Shown piece by piece: positions 18,710 to 27,680 of a stretch of 64,000 nucleotides of DNA. Every line of letters starts with the position of its first letter. Position 1 is the stretch's first letter. The stretch covers positions 1 to 64,000 of the forward strand of contig NZ_JBHZRU010000018.1 of NCBI RefSeq assembly GCF_043641925.1, in the 5' to 3' direction. The stretch is from Paenisporosarcina quisquiliarum_A. GTDB taxonomy: Bacteria > Bacillota > Bacilli > Bacillales_A > Planococcaceae. The notes beneath the pieces are model-generated. The model saw nothing but the letters and a program-made list of their open reading frames with translations. It searched no databases and had not been told where the DNA came from. Both the position numbers and the translations under genes were made by a program.

Positions 18710-19810
18710 GTGAACATCCTTTCAATTGAAACAGTTCAAGTCGCTGTTCCGCTAACAAAACCTTTTAAAACGGCACTTCGCACTGTGACTGTCGCTGAAT
18801 CAGTTTTTGTGAAAATAACGACAGACAGTGGCATGGTTGGTTGGGGAGAAGCCCCGCCTACACATGTCATTACTGGTGATTCACTAGGTAGTATAAAATT
18901 TGCTATCGAACAAGTAATTGGGCCACAGCTAATCGGTCTGGATTTACGACATTCGGAGCGGGTTTTTCAAAAATTACACAGCTGTATGATAGGCAATTCG
19001 AGTGCAAAAGCGGCTCTAGATATGGCTATTTACGATTTGCTTGGACAGCATGCAGGAATGCCTCTCGTGACCTTCCTTGGTGGGTATCGAGATACACTTG
19101 AAACAGACTTCACCGTTAGTGTGAATGATGCGGAAGAAATGGCGGAAGACGCTCTGCGCTATGTGAAAAGTGGTTTTAATGTACTGAAGGTTAAAGTTGG
19201 GATCGACGATATTGAAAAGGATATTGATCGGATTCGAGCGATTCGAGCAGAAATTGGTTTTGAAACAAAATTGCGTCTTGATGCCAACCAAGGTTGGGAA
19301 GCAAAGGAAGCTGTTCGTGCAATTGGGCAGATGGAAGATGCAGGTCTACAAATCGAGCTGATTGAACAACCGGTTAAGTCTCATGATATAGAAGGGTTAA
19401 AGCATGTAACCACCCATACATATACGCCAATTATGGCTGACGAAAGTGTTTTCTCGCCAAAAGACGCCTTACGAGTACTACAATTACGTGCAGCTGATTT
19501 AATCAACATTAAACTGATGAAAGCTGGGGGCATATATAAAGCATTGAAGATCAATGCTCTTGCTGAAAGTTATGGCATAGAATGTATGACGGGAAGCATG
19601 ATTGAAACGAAACTTGGTATCACTGCTGCAGCTCACATTGCTGCGAGCCAGCCAAACATTACTCGTTACGATTTTGATGCTCCTCTTATGTTAGCGGAGG
19701 ACATTGTTGAAGGCGGCGTAATTTATGAAGGACGTATTATACGATTTTCAATTGCGAATGGTTTAGGTATAGATAAAGTACGTATGGATGAACGATTCAT
19801 GCGTAAATAG
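18710..19810 (+). CDS. ykfB: L-Ala-D/L-Glu epimerase
   Basis: This enolase-superfamily enzyme epimerises L-Ala-D-Glu from murein to L-Ala-L-Glu so that ordinary peptidases can finish it. The start is GTG 18710 behind TGGAGGTG; the protein has 366 residues. The catalytic strand motifs are visible: VLKVKVG (acid/base Lys), LRLDANQGW, IELIEQPV, IMADESV (metal ligands) and INIKLMKAGG (second Lys). It is 16 bases downstream of ykfA and 14 bases upstream of ykfC. Confidence 0.94.
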   Translation: MNILSIETVQVAVPLTKPFKTALRTVTVAESVFVKITTDSGMVGWGEAPPTHVITGDSLGSIKFAIEQVIGPQLIGLDLRHSERVFQKLHSCMIGNSSAKAALDMAIYDLLGQHAGMPLVTFLGGYRDTLETDFTVSVNDAEEMAEDALRYVKSGFNVLKVKVGIDDIEKDIDRIRAIRAEIGFETKLRLDANQGWEAKEAVRAIGQMEDAGLQIELIEQPVKSHDIEGLKHVTTHTYTPIMADESVFSPKDALRVLQLRAADLINIKLMKAGGIYKALKINALAESYGIECMTGSMIETKLGITAAAHIAASQPNITRYDFDAPLMLAEDIVEGGVIYEGRIIRFSIANGLGIDKVRMDERFMRK

Positions 19811-19824
19811 TAGGGGGATTTCAC

Positions 19825-20766
19825 ATGTTAGTTCAAACATCAACAACTTGGGTTTGTTCGGTCGCGGTTGCAACCGTATGGACAACACCAGAATCAGTAA
19901 GAGAAATCGATCAACCAGGAATAGACATTCCAGTTCGCATGAACAAATGGATTGAAGCTATGACCAATAAAGAATTACTAGACTTGTGCGACGAAAATCG
20001 TGTCCAAACTCAATTATTATTTGGTGAACCTGTGATTGTAGAAGAAATAGTCGGTGACTGGGCAAAAGTAATTTGCACATGGCAGACATCTAAAAAACAT
20101 GAGAGTGGGTATCCAGGGTGGGTACCGGTTTCGCAATTAAAGGAGCTTCCGAGAATCTCGGATTTTGGTTACGCCAAGGTGCGTATTCCAAAAGTTCAAT
20201 TATGGACATTAGATCGAAAACCAAAACTGGTTGTTCCATTTAATACGATTTTACCTGTAATCGACAGCAATTCTTCCTTTACGATGGTTCATACACCACT
20301 TGGTGATTTACTAGTATGGAGCGAGCATGTTGAAATTTCCCCAGGTATTGAATCCTTTATCGAACGCTCTGGAGCGGAAATCGTTTCCTGTGCAAGTACG
20401 TTTTTAGAGTTACCTTATTTTTGGGGAGGCATGTCACCGTACGGATTTGATTGTTCGGGGCTCACCTACAATATGTTCAAAGCTCATGGTTACTTTATTC
20501 CGCGAGATGCTGGTGATCAAGCTACAAACGGTATCGAAGTGGATATGAACGATAAATCGAACTGGGAACTAGGCGATTTACTCTTTTTTGCAACAGTAGG
20601 TAAGGATTTCGTTCGACATGTTGGGATTTATTATGGAAATGGTCAAATGATTCATTCGCCATCAACGGGTCTATCCGTAGAAATCATCGAATTAGAAGGC
20701 ACAAAATACGTGGATGAATTAGTTGGAGTGAGACGATATGCTCGATTAGAGGAGGATGCGCAATGA
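19825..20766 (+). CDS. ykfC: NlpC/P60 gamma-D-glutamyl-L-diamino acid endopeptidase
   Basis: YkfC cuts the D-Glu-gamma-diamino acid bond of murein peptides with a free N-terminal L-Ala. The 313 residues include two SH3b-like regions (about 30-180) and a C-terminal NlpC/P60 domain with the catalytic Cys in YGFDCSGLTYNMF and His residues in VRHVGIYYGNGQMIHSPS. The N terminus is mildly hydrophobic (TWVCSVAVATVW) but not a clear signal peptide, consistent with cytoplasmic action. The end overlaps ykfD. Confidence 0.92.
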   Translation: MLVQTSTTWVCSVAVATVWTTPESVREIDQPGIDIPVRMNKWIEAMTNKELLDLCDENRVQTQLLFGEPVIVEEIVGDWAKVICTWQTSKKHESGYPGWVPVSQLKELPRISDFGYAKVRIPKVQLWTLDRKPKLVVPFNTILPVIDSNSSFTMVHTPLGDLLVWSEHVEISPGIESFIERSGAEIVSCASTFLELPYFWGGMSPYGFDCSGLTYNMFKAHGYFIPRDAGDQATNGIEVDMNDKSNWELGDLLFFATVGKDFVRHVGIYYGNGQMIHSPSTGLSVEIIELEGTKYVDELVGVRRYARLEEDAQ

Positions 20767-21725
20767 CTGATAAGGTTTTATTGGAAGTAAAAGACCTAAA
20801 AAGACATTTCGATCTAGGTAAAAACCAAATCCTCAAAGCGGTAGACGGGATAAGTTTTGAAATTTATCAAGGAGAAACGTTTGGACTTGTCGGAGAATCT
20901 GGGTGCGGGAAATCGACAGCAGGACGTACCATCATGGGATTATACAATCGTACTGACGGAGAAGTGTCGTATGGTGATCGTAATGTGCATGAAATGGGCG
21001 AAAAAGAGAGATATGAATTTCTGCGCAATATGCAAATGATTTTCCAAGATCCATATGCGTCACTAAATCCACGCTCGACCGTGTTTGAAATCATTGCAGA
21101 ACCGATGGAAGTTCATGGTTTACATAAGAAAAAAGAAGCTATGCAAAGGCGAGTGTATCAATTGCTTGAAGACGTTGGACTAAACCGTGACCATGCCAAC
21201 CGCTATCCACATGAGTTCTCAGGAGGTCAACGTCAACGAATTGGGATTGCACGTGCATTAGCGTTAGATCCGGATTTCATTATTGCAGATGAACCTATTT
21301 CGGCATTAGATGTGTCCGTTCAAGCGCAGGTAGTCAAACTTCTACAAAAACTCCAAAAAGACAAAGGATTGACTTATCTTTTCATCGCGCATGATTTGTC
21401 GATGGTTAAATACATTTCCGATCGAATTGGCGTCATGTACTTAGGGCATATGGTGGAGTTAACAACGAGTGACCAACTCTATGCAAACCCATTGCATCCG
21501 TATACGCAAGCATTGTTATCAGCGATCCCTATACCAGATCCGGATATTGAGGAATCTCGCGAGCGAATGTTGCTTGAAGGGGAATTGCCGAGTCCAATCA
21601 ATCCACCATCAGGATGTGTGTTCAGAACACGTTGCCCTCATGCAATGGAAGTATGTGCTCAAGTCAAACCAGCTTGGCAAGAACAAGAGCCAGGCCACTT
21701 TGTCGCATGTCATTTGTATCAATAA
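20763..21725 (+). CDS. ykfD: Dipeptide ABC transporter ATPase YkfD/DppF
   Basis: The second ATPase of the importer, 320 residues: Walker A GESGCGKST, signature FSGGQRQR, Walker B FIIADEPISALD, H-loop LFIAHDLS, and the Cys-containing oligopeptide-transporter C terminus (GCVFRTRCPHAMEVC). It overlaps ykfC by four bases. DppD plus YkfD gives the usual heterodimeric ATPase pair for the DppB/DppC permeases. Confidence 0.94.
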   Translation: MTDKVLLEVKDLKRHFDLGKNQILKAVDGISFEIYQGETFGLVGESGCGKSTAGRTIMGLYNRTDGEVSYGDRNVHEMGEKERYEFLRNMQMIFQDPYASLNPRSTVFEIIAEPMEVHGLHKKKEAMQRRVYQLLEDVGLNRDHANRYPHEFSGGQRQRIGIARALALDPDFIIADEPISALDVSVQAQVVKLLQKLQKDKGLTYLFIAHDLSMVKYISDRIGVMYLGHMVELTTSDQLYANPLHPYTQALLSAIPIPDPDIEESRERMLLEGELPSPINPPSGCVFRTRCPHAMEVCAQVKPAWQEQEPGHFVACHLYQ

Positions 21726-21806
21726 AGCTGAGTGGAGGCATTGAAGCTTTTCTTTCCATAATTCGTTTTGTATGATGAATCTAAACCTTTTATAAGGAGA
21801 GAGATC

Positions 21807-22283
21807 ATGACAAATACGATACCTATGAGCGACTCGAGAACAATACAAACTCACTTAGTTTTACCACCAGACACCAATCATCATGAAACGATTTTTGGTG
21901 GTAAGGTTTTATCTTACATAGATGAAATCGCCGCCATCACAGCGATGAAACATTGCAAAAGTGGAGTCGTCACAGCTTCGATCGACTCCGTCGATTTTCT
22001 TTCTTCTGCAAGAGTAGGCGATGTGTTAGAGCTTGAAGCAGTCGTCAGCTCAACAGGACGGACATCAATGGAAATTTACGTTCGGGTTCAATCGATGAAC
22101 TTAATAACAGGTGAAACGAAGTTAACAACTGAGTCATTCCTAACATTTGTCGCAATAGACCAGGCAGGAAAACCAATTCCAGTGCCAGGAATTTCGCCTA
22201 AAACAGAATCGGAAACACGATTGTTTGAATCGGGACCAGCCAGACGAGAACATCGTAAGCAACGTATTAAAATGAAATACTAA
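21807..22283 (+). CDS. ykhA: Acyl-CoA thioesterase, hotdog fold (YkhA-like)
   Basis: A 158-residue single hotdog domain that hydrolyses acyl-CoA to free CoA. The ATG at 21807 follows AAGGAGAGAG. The motif TNHHETIFGGKVLSYIDEIAAITAMKH is the conserved catalytic helix region, and SVDFLSSARVGDVLELEA follows as expected for the YciA/YkhA group. In B. subtilis ykhA lies close downstream of ykfD, so local gene order is conserved. It ends at its own terminator and may have its own promoter in the 81-base gap. Confidence 0.9.
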   Translation: MTNTIPMSDSRTIQTHLVLPPDTNHHETIFGGKVLSYIDEIAAITAMKHCKSGVVTASIDSVDFLSSARVGDVLELEAVVSSTGRTSMEIYVRVQSMNLITGETKLTTESFLTFVAIDQAGKPIPVPGISPKTESETRLFESGPARREHRKQRIKMKY

Positions 22284-22289
22284 TTTTTG

Positions 22290-22317
22290 GCGAGCAGCTA
22301 GTTGTTGCTCGCTTTTT
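22290..22317 (+). terminator. Intrinsic terminator after ykhA
   Basis: GCGAGCA (22290-22296) pairs with TGCTCGC (22306-22312), followed by TTTTT. Confidence 0.85.
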
Positions 22318-22385
22318 GATTGGAATTGGTGGGGCTTTGATGCAAAGTGGGATTGTATTTAGATCAGAAATCCCTGGATATGTTA

Positions 22386-22409
22386 ACAAAAAAGGCTGCA
22401 TTCGCAGCC
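22386..22409 (-). terminator. Minus-strand terminator without an evident gene
   Basis: GGCTGC (22394-22399) pairs with GCAGCC (22404-22409); on the minus strand it is followed by TTTTTTG. The only minus-strand frame in front of it (22509-22423, 28 codons) has no ribosome binding site, so it may end a small RNA transcribed from within 22410-22600. That stretch holds nothing else. Confidence 0.5.
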
Positions 22410-22600
22410 CTAATTAGTTCTTTTACGCTTCGCTTCTGAAGGAATCGCTAGCAGTGGAGTGTCGTTGAGCAAAAAAACCAGAAGTTCCGACAAGAAAAGT
22501 ATTCAACATACTTAATTACGACTTAAATTCTCTCTTTTATTACCAAACTTGAAACTTTTCTACATTAAAATCGTAATATTAAAAAAGGGGAGAAACTATC

Positions 22601-22987
22601 ATGTTGTTATCTTTCGACAAGTACCAAAACGTACTGATTATAGGCGTATTGCTGTTATACATATTAAATACGGTCTTTATCCAATCGAATCTGTTTTCAA
22701 TTATTCTTTTTGTGTTGTTTGTTTTGTTTCAGTTTTTGAGACTTCGAAAAAACATTCAAAAGTTATCTTTAATGCAAATTGGAATAATGATTATGATTTT
22801 CATTGGGACAATCACTCTTCTCGTCTTCGTGTTTATGTGGCTTAACCATTTAGATAGCACCGGAGTCATTTCATTTTCCGACACTTCCATGTTTATTATC
22901 CAAATTACATTAATCGTGCTATTTTTACTGCCTTTAACGACAGGAATTCACAAATTATATCTCCGATTCACTCAAAGTAGAGCATAA
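22601..22987 (+). CDS. Four-span membrane protein of unknown function
   Basis: The protein has 128 residues starting at ATG 22601, behind GGGGAGA. Four hydrophobic segments (about 11-27, 30-46, 58-80 and 98-116) leave almost no soluble domain. No family is recognised. It stands alone between two terminators, with its own presumed promoter in the AT-rich upstream region. Confidence 0.65.
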   Translation: MLLSFDKYQNVLIIGVLLLYILNTVFIQSNLFSIILFVLFVLFQFLRLRKNIQKLSLMQIGIMIMIFIGTITLLVFVFMWLNHLDSTGVISFSDTSMFIIQITLIVLFLLPLTTGIHKLYLRFTQSRA

Positions 22988-23019
22988 AAAAGGATGTCAT
23001 CAAAAGATGGCATCCTTTT
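22987..23019. terminator. Bidirectional terminator between converging genes
   Basis: AAAAGGATG-CATC pairs with GATG-CATCCTTTT around four A, with one mismatch. It serves the plus-strand membrane protein and the minus-strand acetyltransferase. Confidence 0.8.
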
Positions 23020-23027
23020 CGTTATCG

Positions 23028-23549
23028 TTATTTTCGATATTCAGAGGCTAACATGCCGTATAAATGCATATCATGTCGTCTGCCGTCGCGTTGCATCCAC
23101 TCTCTGAACGTGCCTTCGTGCTTAAAGCCAAGTGATTCGTATAATTTAATGGCACCTGCATTGTAACTGAAAACACTTAATTGTACGCGATGTAAATTCA
23201 CTTCATTAAACGCATAATTTAATAATAATTGCATCGTTTCTTTTCCGTAACCTTTGCTATGGTAGTCCGGTCCAAGGGCAATGGACACCCAACCGATACG
23301 GTGTGGCCAAATGATATCCTCGATCGCACATACTCCTAAAAAATCTTCGCTACCGACGGGACGAATCGCAAAGCGGAAAGTTTTATCAGAATGCTCTTCT
23401 ATTAGTTTTTCTGCATTTTTTTCTGACTCTTCTCTGATAGGAAATGCATTATAATATCGACCAAAAGCTTCAACACCGTTCCATACTCGATAGGTCGATA
23501 AATCCCCTTTTTTAATTGATGTTAAGCGAATTTTTTTGCCTGTAAACAT
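23028..23549 (-). CDS. GNAT N-acetyltransferase, RimJ/RimL type
   Basis: The 173-residue protein starts at ATG 23549, eight bases after AGGGGA; an ATG six codons upstream has no site. Its order of motifs is that of the RimJ/RimL acetyltransferase_3 group: IRLTSIKKGDLSTYRVWN at the start, IGWVSIALGPDYHSKGYGKETMQLLLNYAF with the acetyl-CoA pyrophosphate loop, and NLHRVQLSVFSYNAGAIKLYESLGFKHEGTFRE. The substrate may be a ribosomal protein N terminus or a small molecule; the sequence does not decide. Confidence 0.88.
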   Translation of the reverse strand: MFTGKKIRLTSIKKGDLSTYRVWNGVEAFGRYYNAFPIREESEKNAEKLIEEHSDKTFRFAIRPVGSEDFLGVCAIEDIIWPHRIGWVSIALGPDYHSKGYGKETMQLLLNYAFNEVNLHRVQLSVFSYNAGAIKLYESLGFKHEGTFREWMQRDGRRHDMHLYGMLASEYRK

Positions 23550-23662
23550 TAGGTATTCCCCTGTCATAAGTTTTTCTTATAAAGTTTTATTCATTCCATG
23601 TCATTTTCTTATTACGCCTCTCGAAGTACAATTTAAGTATAGAAGAGAAGGCGGTGAAGTTA

Positions 23663-24400
23663 ATGGATTTAATTCTACTATATGTCATTGGAGTCGTGGC
23701 TACAACGATTGGTACACTTGCAGGTGGTGGCGGTTTTATTAATTTGCCAACAATGCTTTTGTTAGGCATGCCAATACACTCTGCGATTGGTGCCAATAAA
23801 GTCTCGAATACAGTGAGTTCCTTCAGTAGTTTTTTCACTTTATATAAAAGAAAACAAATTTCATTTAAAGATTCCTACTGGATTATTCCGTTCAGTTTAA
23901 TTGGCGGACTTACAGGTGGGTGGATTGCCTCGCTTTTATCATCCAAATATTTATTCATTGTCGCTATCGTCTTATTAGTACTGGGCTTTCTAACATCTTT
24001 CATTGGAAAAGATAATTTCACGGGGAATAAAGAATTAACTCTGAATAAGGTTAGTGGACCTGGACTATACGGAATTGGGATTTATGATGGCTTGTTTGGC
24101 CCTGGTCAAGGAACTTTAATGTTGTATTTATTTAGTTATTTAAATGTCGCATATATTAAATCTGTTGGTCTCGTTAGACTTGCAACGTTCTCCAGTTGTT
24201 TTGGTGCAGCAATTAGTTACATTGCTTCAGGTGTCATCATTTGGCCATTGACTCTTGCTCTTATGGCGGGATCCATCACCGGTGCTCAAGTTGGTGTTCG
24301 AATTGCTGAAAAGCTAAACCCTCGTTTTGTGAAACCCATTCTTCGAGTCATTACAACTATTTTAATTGTTCAATTAATACTGGAAAATCTCGTTTTTTAA
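23663..24400 (+). CDS. TauE/SafE-family transporter (DUF81)
   Basis: The ATG at 23663 is preferred because AAGGCGGTGA ends five bases upstream; a GTG at 23654 lies within that site. The 245-residue protein has eight hydrophobic segments and two inverted halves with the family pattern GTLAGGGGFINLPTMLLLGMP and GIYDGLFGPGQGTLMLY. Family members move sulfite, sulfoacetate or other organosulfur anions out of or into the cell; the substrate here is not readable. Confidence 0.88.
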   Translation: MDLILLYVIGVVATTIGTLAGGGGFINLPTMLLLGMPIHSAIGANKVSNTVSSFSSFFTLYKRKQISFKDSYWIIPFSLIGGLTGGWIASLLSSKYLFIVAIVLLVLGFLTSFIGKDNFTGNKELTLNKVSGPGLYGIGIYDGLFGPGQGTLMLYLFSYLNVAYIKSVGLVRLATFSSCFGAAISYIASGVIIWPLTLALMAGSITGAQVGVRIAEKLNPRFVKPILRVITTILIVQLILENLVF

Positions 24401-24401
24401 G

Positions 24402-24430
24402 GAGGGACTGATTTTAGGTCTCTCTTTTTT
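24402..24430 (+). terminator. Terminator after the TauE-like gene
   Basis: GAGGGAC (24402-24408) pairs with GTCTCTC (24418-24424, one G-U), followed by six T, directly after the stop codon. Confidence 0.75.
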
Positions 24431-24472
24431 ATTGGAAAAATAAATTCGTTCATTGAAAAAAGCAGAATGCAT

Positions 24473-24486
24473 ATTTCCCGGGAAAT
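24473..24486. promoter_or_regulatory. 14-bp perfect palindrome, possible operator
   Basis: ATTTCCCGGGAAAT is perfectly self-complementary and is further flanked by CAGAAT to the left and TCTG to the right. It lies 170 bases upstream of the ABC exporter genes in an otherwise AT-rich gap (24431-24643) with no gene. A dimeric regulator site is possible, unproven. Confidence 0.35.
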
Positions 24487-24643
24487 TCTGTGTTTTCAAG
24501 ATATTCTTTTGGAATAAAAAGCTAAATTTGAAACTTTACTCGATTTGTTTCGTAAATAAAAATATTGGCGATGCGGAAATTGAACTTTATTGGCTAAATT
24601 TCGTCTTATAAAAATACTACTTTAGATAGGGAAGGTGAAAAGT

Positions 24644-25567
24644 GTGGAGCAACAACCAATCGTAGAATTGAGACAACTTTCGAAGACTATTGGGAAAAAG
24701 AAAATTATTGATAATTTAAATCTGTCTTTATTTCCCGGTCAAATCACAGGGTTTTTAGGACCAAATGGTGCTGGGAAGACGACAACCATCCGAATGATGT
24801 CAGGGCTAATGAAACCGACAAGCGGAGAAGTCGTTGTTGAAGGGCAAACATTAAACAATCACTTTGAAGAGACGATGAGTAAAGTGGGTGTAATTGTTGA
24901 AAATCCAGAGATGTATAAATATATGTCTGGATGGAAAAACCTGTTGCATTTTGCGCGAATGGATAAAACGATTACGAAAGAACGTATCACTCAAGTAGTT
25001 GAACAGGTAGGAATGCAAAATCGTATCCATGAGAAGGTATCTTCTTATTCCCTAGGGATGCGTCAAAGATTAGGGTTAGCTCAAGCGTTGCTTCATCGTC
25101 CGAAGTTTCTTATTTTAGATGAACCGACAAATGGTTTAGACCCAGCAGGGATACGCGAGTTTCGTACATATTTAAGAAAAATTGCTGTCGAAGATGGTGT
25201 GTCAGTATTTGTTTCAAGTCATTTATTATCTGAAATTGAACTCATGTGTGACCGTATTGCCATCATTCAAAATGGTCAGCTGATTGACCTTAGAGAAATG
25301 AATCAAGTAGAGGAAGCTCATTATTATATTGAAGCGCAACCTGCAGAACAAACGCGCGAACTACTAATTGCACAAGGACTTGTTCCTGAAGTTAGTGGAT
25401 CCGGATTTATTACTAAAGTGGAACAAACTCAAATTCCTTCAATTATTCAAGCACTTGTGGCTGCGAATATGGAAGTGTTCGCTGTTCAACCATTCCGTAA
25501 AACATTAGAAGATCAATTCTTAGAAATGACAGGAGGTGGCCAAATTGCTGAATCTCATAAGAAATGA
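24644..25567 (+). CDS. ABC-2 type exporter ATP-binding protein (BcrA-like)
   Basis: ATPase of a two-gene exporter, 307 residues from GTG 24644 (AAGGTGA just upstream; the GTG at 24635 lies inside it). Walker A GPNGAGKTT, signature YSLGMRQRLGLA, Walker B FLILDEPTNGLDP and the switch His in VSSHLLSE are intact. The short Q-loop region and NPEMYKYMSG are typical of BcrA-type drug or peptide exporters, which often protect against bacitracin or lantibiotics. No two-component system is adjacent, so the inducer and cargo are unknown. Its end overlaps the permease gene by 23 bases. Confidence 0.9.
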   Translation: MEQQPIVELRQLSKTIGKKKIIDNLNLSLFPGQITGFLGPNGAGKTTTIRMMSGLMKPTSGEVVVEGQTLNNHFEETMSKVGVIVENPEMYKYMSGWKNLLHFARMDKTITKERITQVVEQVGMQNRIHEKVSSYSLGMRQRLGLAQALLHRPKFLILDEPTNGLDPAGIREFRTYLRKIAVEDGVSVFVSSHLLSEIELMCDRIAIIQNGQLIDLREMNQVEEAHYYIEAQPAEQTRELLIAQGLVPEVSGSGFITKVEQTQIPSIIQALVAANMEVFAVQPFRKTLEDQFLEMTGGGQIAESHKK

Positions 25568-26492
25568 ATGGATGAAATTATGGCATAAAAAAGCCACTTG
25601 GATCATGGCAGGATTGTTAGTCCTCATCTTGATAGGTGCATCCGGTATTGGAAAATGGGCTCAATCAAATATGATGCAACCCGAAAATCAACAAACGTGG
25701 GAACAGAATTTGACTGAAAATCAAGCATTCATGAAAGCTCAACTTGCTGAGCCAAACATTGATAAGGAATATAAAGAGCAACTGGAAGAAGATTTGGCGA
25801 TTATTGACTATCGGTTGACGCAAAATGAACCACCAATCGACCAAGGTAGTCGTGAACAACATATTCTAGATTCCCATACGATGTTGTCGTTAGTATTGAT
25901 GTTTGCGGTAATAGCTGCTGCAAGTATTGTAGCTGCCGAATTCTCTCAAGGCACAATTAAAATGTTATTGAGCAGACCAGTGAAACGTTGGAAGATCCTA
26001 ACGTCTAAATATGTAACAACTATACTGTATGCGTTCGTTTTAACAGTGATTGCAATAATTTCAGCGGTCATCGCTGGATTCATTTTCTACGATTCAGGAA
26101 GTGGCGTATTGCTGGACGTGCAGGATGGAAAAGTTGTTGAGATATCTTATTGGGGTCGAGTAATCGCCTTATATGCGCTACAATTTGTTGGTGTCATTGT
26201 ATTTACTACCTTTGCTTTTGCGATTGGTAGTGTATTCCGAACAAGCTCATTAGCTATCGGATTATCGATTTTCCTTTTATTCATGGGACCAAATATTGTG
26301 TTCTTCTTAAGAGAATATGAATTTACTAAGTATATTTTATTCGCTCATATTGATTTAACGGGGTATATTACCGGCAATATGTTCGTTCAAGATATCACAT
26401 GGCCGTTTTCAGTAGCAGTATTGTTGATGTATATGTTGCTGTTTTTATTCATCAGTTACTGGTCATTTACAAAACGAGATATAACAGCTTAA
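25545..26492 (+). CDS. ABC-2 type exporter permease
   Basis: The 315-residue membrane partner of the preceding ATPase. The TTG at 25545 is the likely start, six bases after AGGAGGTG; a GTG at 25536 sits inside that site. After the first span (ATWIMAGLLVLILIGASGIG) comes a long extracytoplasmic domain of about 75 residues, then five more spans, including the ABC-2 motif EFSQGTIKMLLSRPVKRWKILTSKY. Translation is coupled to the ATPase through the overlap. Confidence 0.9.
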   Translation: MLNLIRNEWMKLWHKKATWIMAGLLVLILIGASGIGKWAQSNMMQPENQQTWEQNLTENQAFMKAQLAEPNIDKEYKEQLEEDLAIIDYRLTQNEPPIDQGSREQHILDSHTMLSLVLMFAVIAAASIVAAEFSQGTIKMLLSRPVKRWKILTSKYVTTILYAFVLTVIAIISAVIAGFIFYDSGSGVLLDVQDGKVVEISYWGRVIALYALQFVGVIVFTTFAFAIGSVFRTSSLAIGLSIFLLFMGPNIVFFLREYEFTKYILFAHIDLTGYITGNMFVQDITWPFSVAVLLMYMLLFLFISYWSFTKRDITA

Positions 26493-26495
26493 TGA

Positions 26496-26538
26496 AAAAG
26501 ACATCGTTGCCCATTCTTTCGTGGGTACGATGTCTTTT
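26496..26538. terminator. Bidirectional terminator
   Basis: AAAAGACATCGT (26496-26507) pairs with ACGATGTCTTTT (26527-26538), with a further CCCA/TGGG pair in the loop. It serves the ABC exporter (plus) and the oxidoreductase (minus). A related stem, GACATCGC/GCGATGTC with the same flanking TTAATGAAAAA, recurs at 27681-27717. Confidence 0.85.
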
Positions 26539-26547
26539 ATAGTTTTG

Positions 26548-27522
26548 TTATCCTATAACATTTATGACTACTTTACCTTGAGCATGACCTTCTTCTAAAT
26601 ATCGAATCGCTTCGGGTACATCGTTTAAAGTGTAACATTTGTCAATAACCGGGGTTATTTTGCCGGCACTCAGTAGCTCTTGTATTATGTGCAGGTCGGC
26701 TTTTTTACGCACTGCAAAGAGCATCACCATTTTCTGCTTTACGAAACGAGATAAGACTAGAGCTCTGAGTGAACGACTTAATGGGCCGAGAAAACGTCCC
26801 TTATCAGGACCGCCAACTAGGACGAGAATTCCATTTGAGTCCAATACTCGTCTACAATCTGTCAGCGAATGATTTCCTACAGCATCAAAAATGAGGTCAT
26901 ATTGTCGGTCACTGCGAGTGAAGTCCTCTAGCGTGTAATCAATGACATGGTCTGCTCCAATTGAACGGACCATTTCTACATTTCGAGTACTACAAACACC
27001 AGTAACGATCGCACCGAACGATTTGGCAATCTGAATAGCAAACGTACCAACACCTCCAGCCGCACCATTAATCAAAACCTTTTGACCTGGCTGAATCTGT
27101 CCTCGATCGCGAAGTCCCTGCAAAGCTGTAAAAGCAGCAATAGGTACAGCAGCTGCTTGCTTAAAGGTCACATTATTTGGTTTAATCACGAATGCCTTTT
27201 CATTAGCACAAACATACTCAGCAAACGCACCATCGCAGCCACCGAATACCTCATCTCCTGGTTTGAATTCCGTTACGTCTTTACCCACAGATTCAACCGT
27301 ACCAGCCACATCTACACCTAAACGATTGTTCTTTGGTTTTCGCAACCCCGCTTGTATGCGCAGCACGTATGGGGTGCCTCTCATAAAGTGCCAGTCCAAG
27401 GGGTTAACGGAAGCAGTGTGAACTTTTAAAAGGACTTCATCGTCTTTAGGAATAGGTTTTTCTAGTTCTTTAAGTTGGAGGATATTAGACGATCCATAAT
27501 TTGTATAGACAATCGCTTTCAT
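26548..27522 (-). CDS. Zinc-independent alcohol dehydrogenase/quinone oxidoreductase (MDR family)
   Basis: The protein has 324 residues of the medium-chain dehydrogenase/reductase family. A GroES-like N-terminal domain (LKVHTASVNPLDWHFMRG, GVDVAGTVESVG) is followed by a Rossmann fold with GAAGGVGTFAIQIAKSFGA. The Cys and His zinc ligands of classical alcohol dehydrogenases are missing, so an NADPH-dependent quinone or enone reductase is most likely. It is monocistronic, ending at the terminator at 26496. Confidence 0.88.
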   Translation of the reverse strand: MKAIVYTNYGSSNILQLKELEKPIPKDDEVLLKVHTASVNPLDWHFMRGTPYVLRIQAGLRKPKNNRLGVDVAGTVESVGKDVTEFKPGDEVFGGCDGAFAEYVCANEKAFVIKPNNVTFKQAAAVPIAAFTALQGLRDRGQIQPGQKVLINGAAGGVGTFAIQIAKSFGAIVTGVCSTRNVEMVRSIGADHVIDYTLEDFTRSDRQYDLIFDAVGNHSLTDCRRVLDSNGILVLVGGPDKGRFLGPLSRSLRALVLSRFVKQKMVMLFAVRKKADLHIIQELLSAGKITPVIDKCYTLNDVPEAIRYLEEGHAQGKVVINVIG

Positions 27523-27680
27523 AGGTAGGTCCCCTTATATTCATTTTAAGCACTAACTTACATGATTTTCTTATCATCTAATTCGACAAGAATTATCATA
27601 AGCCTTTAAATTTGAATTTAAATGCAATTAAACACTGTGTTTTTATGTAAGCATTATCAAATTATATGCCTTTACTTAAT

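Noticed and set aside
22423..22509. 28-codon minus-strand frame before a terminator
   Set aside because: No ribosome site; kept only as a hint of a small RNA.
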